Source: Paratrimastix pyriformis (lineage: Eukaryota > Preaxostyla > Paratrimastigidae). Taken from it: DNA of 64,000 nucleotides. Both the position numbers and the translations under genes were made by a program. Of the stretch, positions 58,801-64,000 are shown piece by piece; the stretch's first letter is position 1, and each line of letters begins with the position of its first letter. The notes under the pieces were generated by a model. It was not told where the DNA came from and ran no database searches. It saw only the letters and a program-made list of their open reading frames with translations. The stretch spans positions 202,364-266,363 of the forward strand of contig JAPMOS010000050.1 in NCBI GenBank assembly GCA_027972325.1. Direction: 5' to 3'.

Positions 58801-61800
58801 TGCAGGGCGGCCGGGTCGGTGGTGCCCAGGGCGGCCAGCAGGTCCACCGGGGTGCCGCTCTGCTGGGCCCACTGGTACCGGTAGCTGCTGCTGCTGCTGC
58901 TGCTTGCGGGGGTGGTGGCCTGGCCGGCGAAGGAGGCCGCCATCGAGGGCACCAGCAGGGCCGCCTGGCCCGAGGCCGAGGCCGGGCTCCGCAGCCCGCT
59001 GGTGGTCGTGGCCAGGGCCGGCCGGGCCGCCGTGCACCAGACCCGCACCACGGGCGGCGCCCCCACCACCACCGTCAGGGTGGCCTCGGCGCTGGCCGAC
59101 TCGCGCTCGGGGGCAGCCCCATCGCTCACCGTCAGCCGCACCGTGCAGTTGCCCGCGGGTCGCCCCGCCCCCGCGGCCGCCGCACCCACGGCGGCCGGCA
59201 GGGTCACCGTCGCCGCGTCGCAGCGGGCCCCCTCGGGGCACCCGCTCACGGCCGCGCTGCCCGCCGGGAAGCAGGCCGGCCCCGTGAAGAGCCAGCGGTA
59301 CTGCAGGGCCGCGGACGCGCCGGCGGGGGCGTCCGGGTCGAAGGAGGCCCGCCCGTCGAGGGCGACCGCCTCGGTGGGGCCCACGGCCCGGTCGCCGCCC
59401 GCACCCGGGCCTGCAACGGGCTCCCCCTCGCACACCACGAGCACCGTCGCCTCCCGGCAGCAGCACCGGCATCGGCATCGTCGTTGCCGCTGCCGACGCG
59501 CACCCGCAGGGTGTAGTTGCGGCCGGCCAGCAGGGCGCCCGCGGGCACCACCAGCCGGGCCGAGCCCCGGGCCCCCTCGAGCAGCCCTGCCGGCAGCAGG
59601 GCCGCCTGGGGCGACGACCAGCCGAAGGTCAGCGCCTCCGCCTCCGCCCCCGTCGCGTTGGTGGCCCCGCCCGGGCACGTGGCCGCCCGCTGGGCCAGGG
59701 CCTGCAGAGCCAGGGGGCACCCCGCGCCGGGTGCGCACCAGGGTCCCGTTGCCGCCCAGGCCGGCGAAGGTCACCACCATCCGCGGCGCCGCCTGCTCCG
59801 CCGGGTCGGCCGGGTCCACGGCCAGGGCCACCTCGGCCTGGGCGCTGCGGCCGGCCCAGTTGGTCACCTCCAGGCGCACCCGGTAGGTCGTCCCGGCCGC
59901 CAGCAGGCCCGCCACGGGCACCTCGACGGCCGCCCCGTCGCAGGCCCATGCCGCCCCGTCGGCGCCCCGCAGCGCCGCGAGCAGGTTCACCCAGGCCGCG
60001 TCGCCCTCACGCCGCACGGCCCACCCGTACCCCAGCGCGCGGCCCCGCTGCCCGCCCGGGCGCTCAGCGACCCGTCGAAGCGCACCCGGCCCGCGCAGGC
60101 CGAGACCCGGCTGGGGCCCGTCACGACCGCCTCCAGCTGCCCCGTCGACTCGCCCTCGACCGGCACCCCGGCCTGCACCGCCGCCCCGCCAGCCAGCAGC
60201 CGGTACGAGGCGGCCGCAGTGGCGGCGGTGGCGTTGCCCTCAGCCGACACGAGCAGGGTGGCCTCGAGGGCCGCCGGGCGGGCACCCGCAGGGCAAGCAG
60301 GTCGCCCACCGCCAGCGGGGCCGCCGGGCCCAGCCGTACCACCAGCTGCATCCGCACGGCCGCCGACCCGCCCGCCAGCAGTCGGCAGGGCTGTTGGGTC
60401 GCATCACCATCGCCGGTGGCGGCGGCCGTGGGGACCGGGCTGTCGGCCGTCCGGGGCGTGCACCAGCATGCAGGTGGCCGCGGGGCCGCCCACCCGGGCC
60501 AGGCTGGCCTCGTCCAGCAGCGCCCGCACAGGGCGGCCGTGCCCTGGGGCTGGCCGCGGTCAGGGCCCCCACGGGCAGGGCAGGGCCAGGTCCAGGGTCA
60601 CCGTGCGCAGGGTGGCCCCAGCCGGGCCGCCTGCAGGACCTGCTGCCGCGGGCACAGCCGCACAGGGGACACGGCCTCCAGCAACGCCCCGGTGGTGGTG
60701 CCGCTGCTGCTGCCGGCGGTGGTGGTGGTGAGCACGGTCAGGGTGGCCTCGACCGCGGTCGGCAGCCCGTCCGTCTCGGCATCATCCTCGGCCTCGCTGC
60801 TGTTGGTGGCCACGGCCGTCGGCAGGAAGCGCACCTCGAAGCCGCCCTCCAGGGCCGCCTGCAGGGCGCCCGCGGGCCCGGCCAGCCGCCAGCCGGCCAT
60901 CGGGTTGCCCGTCCGGGCCGAGCGCACCCCGCCACCGGGCCGCCCGTCAGGCCCACCCCATCCCCACTCCCGCCGGCCGCCGCCGCCGCCGACGCCGCCA
61001 GGGTGGCCGCCAGGGCATCGGTGGGGGCCACGGGTCAGGGCCCCCGTCCGGGCGAGCCTCCTCCACCAGCAGGGTCGCCTCCAGCCGCACAGCCCGGGCC
61101 CAGTCGGCCGGGGCGGCCCCGTGGGCGCCAGCCGGAAGGCCGCCCCGGCAGTGGTGGCGCTGCCCGCCAGCAGCGGCACTGCCCCGCCCCCGCAGGGAGG
61201 GTGGCCCCGGCCAGGGTGAAGAGGGCCCCCGTCGCCGGCTGGTCGCCGGGCGCACTGACGTTGAGGATGTGCTCGCGAGCCCGCCAGCGGCTGTCCGCCA
61301 AGGGTCACCCTGTGGGGGTGGCGGCGGGTGGCAAAGGAGGAAGACGCAGCGTGGAGGATGGCCCAGCAATCCGGCAAAGAGGTCGGGCGACAGCGACTCC
61401 GCAACCCTCCCAGACGATGGCACGAGGAAAGGCTTGGGTGAATGCGGGTGGCGCGGGCGGGGGCGCCTGGGACGGGCGGACCCCGAGGAACAGGCCCTGG
61501 GCGGCGGGGAGCACCTCGCCCAGCCAGGCCGCCTCGAGGGCGCAGGCCCCCTGGCCCGTGACGGCCACCGTGGCGGGGCGCCCCACCGGGCGCAGGGTCA
61601 CGGCCAGGCCCGCCTCGGCCAGCCGGGCGGCCGTGCAGGGAGCCGTTGCCCAGGCCGTCCCGCAGGGCCACCGCGAACCGGACCCGCTGCCCGGCCACGC
61701 CCGCCTCGGGCCACTGCACCACCGCGCTGGCCTGGCTCGACGGGGCACCCGCCTCCACCACCCAGCGGGCATTGGTGCTCGTGTTGCCGCTGGCTTCCCG

Positions 61801-63981
61801 GCGGCGCCCTCGAAGGCGCAGGGCAGGAGGGCCCCGTGGGGACGTAGCGGGTCAAGGCCCGGTAGGCGCCGGCCAGGGCCCCCGCCGCTGACCCGCACCC
61901 GCACCCCGAAGGCCGCGTCGCAGTGCACCGTCCCGGGCACCGGGTTGCCGGTCGCCCCTCCGGCTCCAGCCAGGCCGCGAAGAGCCCGCTCACGTTGGCC
62001 CCGGCCGCGCACAGGCCCACCGGGTTGCCGGCCCCGTCCCGGGCGCCACCGCCCATTCCACGGCACCCGCCTCGCCCGCCCGGGCCCGCCGACTGGCCGG
62101 GTGGACGGCCCGACTGGTGGTGGGGTCGACGCTACCTGCCCCGCCGCCGCCGTCGCAGCCACCACCGTCAGGCGCAGGCCCAGGCCATCCTCCACGGCCG
62201 CACCTGGGGCGAGAGTGGGCCGGGCGACGAGGGCGACGGTCGGAAGAGGAGCCACAGGTGAGCATTGACGCGGGCTTACATACGAACCAAGCTGAGGAAG
62301 GCCTGCGGGCTGTGGGCTGTGGGCGGACCGTTGAAGGTGGGGCGGAGCCGGTACGTCCCGGTGGCGGCCAGGGTGCCCGCGAGGGCGAACCAGGGCCCCC
62401 TGCAGCTGCTCGCCGACCGACCACCGCCAGGGCCGGCTGGCTCTCCTCCCCGCATCCCCAGCCGGGTCGCCTCCAGGGCGAAGCGGAGCCGCTCAGGCTG
62501 CCCGCGGTCCCGTTGCAGGCCACCCGGCGGCCCGCCCGTCGGCCGCCTCGACCAGCACCCGCCAGCTGGTGCCCGCCACCACCAGGCCGCCGCTCGCCGG
62601 CCAGCCCCGCACCACGCAGCTGCAAGGGCACATCACGGCCGGGATGGTGAGGAGGGAACGCAGTGGCGGCAGCAGGAGTGGCAGGGGGCGTCTGGGCTGG
62701 TCACACGCAGCGGGGGGATGGGGGTGGGGATGGGTGGGGCGGGGCGGGGTGGGGCGGACCGAGCCGGGTCGACGGGTCCGCTGGTGGCCTCGTCCGCCTC
62801 GACGGGGCCCGGGCCCACCCGCCACAGGGCCGGCGACCGGCCAGGGCCGTCCCGCCCAGGGTCACCGTCACCCGGTGGGTGGCCGCCGTGGGGCTGGCCA
62901 CCCGCAGGGCCAACTGGCCCGTGGCCGGCAGGCACTCGGGGCCCGCCGCCCAGCAGCTCCACCGGCCCCGGGGCCGCCTCGACGGCCAGCCCCAGGCCCT
63001 GCCACTCGGCCTCGCTCAGCCCGGTGCAGTTGCGGGGCGCCCCGGCCGCGTCGCGCAGGCTCACCCGCAGCACCCGCTCGGCCCGGGCGGGCCCCTGCAG
63101 CGGCCAGGCGTCCACGGTCGAGGTGGCCCCGCTGGCGGGCCTGCCACACCAGCCAGCCGCCCTCGAGGCCGTCCGAGGTGGGGTCAGCAGGGCCCCGCCC
63201 ACCAGCTGCCCGCCCAGGACCAGCCCCACCGCCTGCCGGGCCGCGTACGGGCAGCCGAACCGCACCACCACCGGCCGCACGGGGCCGTCTGGCCCACCAC
63301 CCCCGGCCGGCGCGCAGGCCACCACCGGGCCCACCCGCCCATCCCCACCGGGCCCGGGCTCAGCGCAACCCCGATCGCCGGGGCCCCGGCCTGCAGCAGG
63401 GCCGCCTCCGAGCAGTCCACCCGGTTGCCGTACTAAGAGGCGACGCCCAGACCACCACACCACAGGCAGACCCATCAAAAGGCGGCGAGGGTGAAGCCCC
63501 ATCATCCACGCCCCAGCCAGTGTCAGTGCTCTGTGGTCCACTCAGCCGGCCAGCCCCGGCCAGCGCAGCCGTGTGCCGGAGCACGGCAAGGAGCAGCAGC
63601 AGCAACATGCTGCTGCGGACCTGGTCGCGCATGAGGATGGCCGCCTCGACTTGGGTGCCCGCGGCCAGGCCGCTCTGGGGCCACTGCGTCACCTCCGACC
63701 GGGCCGCGTCCGGGTGCCCGCGGCCACGACCCACTCGGCCAGGGCCGCCCCCTCGGCCACAGCAGCACCGTCATCACCGGCATCTGCGCTGGCCACGAGG
63801 CGCACCTGGTGGACGCCCGCCTGGGTGCAGGCCAGCCGCACCACAAACAGGCCACCCGAGCAGAGGGCCCTCGGCCCCATCCGCAAGCAGCGGGCCGGGG
63901 CTCAGGGCTGCCACCAGCCGCCCCGTCGCTGGCCGAGTCGTTGGCGCAGCTCACCGCGTTACGTACTACCGCCGCCCATGA
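52828..63981 (-). CDS. Second copy of the REJ/polycystin-1-like gene, 3' part only (continues past window)
   Basis: Near-identical paralogue of copy 1 from its filamin-like module starting YGN (copy 1 about 20250) through REJ, GPS and membrane helices to the stop. It ends EPIIILVGSLTTSAIASLL, one residue different from copy 1. The GPS (CSHLTA) and FPWWVGAFVWMPLCW segments are the same. From 56698 to about 59397 it aligns with 12841-15548 with a single net 6-base difference and a few substitutions. Introns differ mainly in tandem-repeat content. In the cytoplasmic loop (about 55360-55610) copy 2 reads through continuously where copy 1 has an intron. Beyond 59400 the frame is broken repeatedly. 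The 5' part lies outside the window, so whether it is a full gene is unknown. Confidence 0.8.
59398..63981 (-). other. Frameshift-dense part of REJ copy 2 (probable poor consensus)
   Basis: Compared with copy 1, this stretch shows more than a dozen one-base changes in length, nearly all a loss of one C or G in a run of four or five: for example near 59397, 60042, 60272, 60522, 60546, 60616, 60930, 61120, 61188 and 61838, plus a one-base gain near 59716. The preceding 2.7 kb has none. The pattern fits homopolymer under-calling in low-coverage sequence at least as well as pseudogene decay. Confidence 0.8.
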
Positions 63982-64000
63982 GGAAAGGGCAGGCGGTGGG

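Noticed and set aside
56276-59287. A plus-strand open frame of about 1,000 codons in the second REJ copy
   Set aside because: Same reason: it mirrors the copy-1 shadow and repeats its composition, with no recognisable domain.

Overview
The window is nuclear DNA of a very GC-rich, intron-rich, flagellated single-celled eukaryote. Genes are split by many spliceosomal introns, the code reads as standard, and families typical of a flagellated eukaryote are present: CFAP52, KIF-binding protein, G-beta, GET4 and a polycystin/REJ-type receptor. I cannot name the species from sequence alone. I see no bacterial operon, viral or plasmid features.

Layout from left to right: a SET-domain protein (minus, runs off the left edge); CFAP52 (plus, 1237-7146); a convergent 1.5 kb spacer; a giant REJ/polycystin-1-like membrane protein (minus, 34006 down to 8612, roughly 40 introns and about 5,700 residues by rough sum) with a tRNA-Ala gene nested in one intron; an unrecognised low-complexity protein with ubiquitin-motif-like segments (minus, 36909-34650); KIFBP/KBP (plus, 36989-41641); a heterotrimeric G-protein beta subunit (plus, 41840-44026); GET4 (plus, 44370-46703); a TatD-family metal-dependent hydrolase (minus, 48415-47034); a flavodoxin-like protein with a repetitive tail (minus, 50318-48909); a rhomboid-family intramembrane protease (minus, 52629-50487); and a second, near-identical copy of the 3' half of the giant REJ gene (minus, 52828 to beyond 64000).

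Three features stand out at genome level. First, most introns begin with GTCCGC/GTCCGT rather than GTRAGT; across all introns the visible rule is GTNNG. Second, introns are repeat nurseries: nearly every long intron carries its own micro- or minisatellite, and several contain extra tandem copies of the adjacent exon-intron junction. Third, one ~80 bp sequence recurs in introns of three different genes, always in the sense orientation and flanked by CA repeats, which looks like an introner-like or other dispersed intronic element.

Gene 5' ends and promoters are close to base-balanced, while gene bodies are extremely GC-rich with G/C third positions. Two gene pairs are divergent with start codons about 100 and 80 bp apart. 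The duplicated REJ segment is cleanly in frame up to about 59.4 kb. Beyond that it is full of one-base losses in C/G runs, which looks more like poor consensus near a contig end than ordinary pseudogene decay. Exon edges quoted here were read by eye from splice sites and reading phase, so most are good to a few bases, and those marked uncertain are not.
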